Assembly: GCA_030037185.1 (NCBI GenBank) | Contig: JASHRR010000736.1 | Location: forward strand, 1-16,096 | DNA from: Xanthobacteraceae bacterium | Lineage (GTDB): Bacteria > Pseudomonadota > Alphaproteobacteria > Rhizobiales > Xanthobacteraceae | Direction: 5' to 3' | Length of the DNA: 16,096 nucleotides | In this document: piece after piece, positions 15,499 to 16,096 of the stretch | Numbering within the stretch: position 1 is the first letter of the stretch | Layout: every line of letters starts with the position of its first letter | Position numbers and translations under genes: made by a program | Notes under the pieces: model-generated | What the model was told of the DNA's origin: nothing | What the model saw: only the letters and a program-made list of their open reading frames with translations | The model's database searches: none

Positions 15499-16096
15499 AT
15501 GACTGCAATCGTTCGGATCGCGCTTGAGCGGCCCTACACCTTCGTTGTCGCCGCGATCTTAGCGCTCCTGTTCGGTGTGATGTCCGTCATCCGGACGCCG
15601 AAGGATATTTTTCCCGACATCGGCATTCCGGTTATCAGCGTCATCTGGACCTATTCCGGCCTGCCGCCGGACGACATGTCGGGCCGCATCGTCTACATCT
15701 ACGAGCGCGCGCTGACGACCACGGTCAATGACATCGAGCATATCGAGTCACAGTCGGTGCCTGGCTACGGCGTCCTGAAGATCTATTTTCAGCCGCGGGT
15801 CAACATTGCGTCGGCAACGGCCCAGGTTACCTCGATCTCGCAGACGATACTCAAGCAACTGCCACCCGGGGTCACGCCCCCGCTGCTCGTCGTTTTCAAC
15901 GCCTCGAGCGTGCCGATCCTGCAGCTCGCACTATCGAGTCCGACGGCGTCCCAGACGGAACTGAACGATCTGGCAAGCAACTTCGTGAGGCCGCCGCTGA
16001 CCAATGTGGCGGGCGCTGCGCTGCCAGCCCCTTATGGCGGCACCCCCCGCCAGGTTCAGATCGATCTCGATCAGCGAGCGCTGCAGTCATATGGAC
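15499..16096 (+). CDS. RND efflux permease (AcrB/CusA-like), N-terminal part
   Basis: The first 199 residues of a protein that continues past the window; the family is usually about 1,030-1,070 residues. It is an inner-membrane proton-driven efflux pump that works with a periplasmic adaptor and outer-membrane channel. Visible parts: the N-terminal cytoplasmic start MTAIVRIALERPYTF, transmembrane helix 1 (about residues 13-31), then TPKDIFPDIGIPVISV, SGLPPDDM, LTTTVNDIEHIES and the porter-domain segment ILKQLPPGVTPPLLVVFNAS with VPILQLALSS. The frame is intact throughout. The ATG at 15499 has GGGAAG about six bases upstream. No adaptor (HlyD/AcrA type) gene precedes it, so it may lie downstream outside the window. 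The substrate cannot be told. Confidence 0.93.
   Translation, partial: MTAIVRIALERPYTFVVAAILALLFGVMSVIRTPKDIFPDIGIPVISVIWTYSGLPPDDMSGRIVYIYERALTTTVNDIEHIESQSVPGYGVLKIYFQPRVNIASATAQVTSISQTILKQLPPGVTPPLLVVFNASSVPILQLALSSPTASQTELNDLASNFVRPPLTNVAGAALPAPYGGTPRQVQIDLDQRALQSYG

Overview
The window is GC-rich DNA that looks like an accessory region of an alphaproteobacterium of the Bradyrhizobium/Rhodopseudomonas type. The basis is gene content: an ABC_sub_bind-type binding-protein relic, molybdenum hydroxylase operons, a TIGR03118 protein, a His-rich small protein and a small secreted HEG/KCW protein. No rRNA or tRNA gene, CRISPR array or complete mobile element is visible.

Layout. The left end (1-2330) is a gene graveyard. 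It holds an IS5-type transposase fragment, a substrate-binding protein pseudogene whose recognisable protein runs through five frame segments, and directly after it a decayed IS91-type transposase with a still readable HPHIHxVVPG motif. At 2334-3305 (minus) lies an intact NMT1/THI5-like ABC substrate-binding protein. It is divergent from a two-gene molybdenum hydroxylase operon (3471-6178): a 2Fe-2S small subunit and a Tat-exported molybdopterin large subunit of the isoquinoline 1-oxidoreductase (IorAB) architecture, overlapping by four bases. A His-rich 82-residue protein follows on the minus strand (6484-6732). Then comes almost 1 kb without a convincing gene, including a strongly AT-rich patch, and a secreted TIGR03118 beta-propeller-like protein (7721-8869).

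A TetR regulator (9460-10125, minus) is divergent from a three-gene operon (10344-14150) encoding a PaoABC-type aldehyde oxidoreductase: 2Fe-2S subunit, FAD subunit with the extra four-cysteine insertion, and molybdopterin subunit, joined by overlapping start/stop codons. Two tandem perfect palindromes sharing CGGAGG-N3-CCTCCG lie just upstream of tetR, centred 31 bp apart. They are the obvious candidate operators for both transcription units. A small secreted protein (14442-14924) and the first 199 codons of an RND efflux permease (15499 to the window edge) complete the region.

Functional reading. The window carries two molybdenum hydroxylases with different architecture and probably different location: the IorAB type has a Tat motif on the large subunit, while the PaoABC type has lost the Tat leader known from E. 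coli PaoA. Neither has its XdhC/PaoD maturation factor or a cytochrome partner here, so these must come from elsewhere. I see no defence system or wholly new machinery. The most informative targets are the tandem operator, the binding protein/IorAB divergent pair, the leaderless PaoA, and the heptad-phased His protein.
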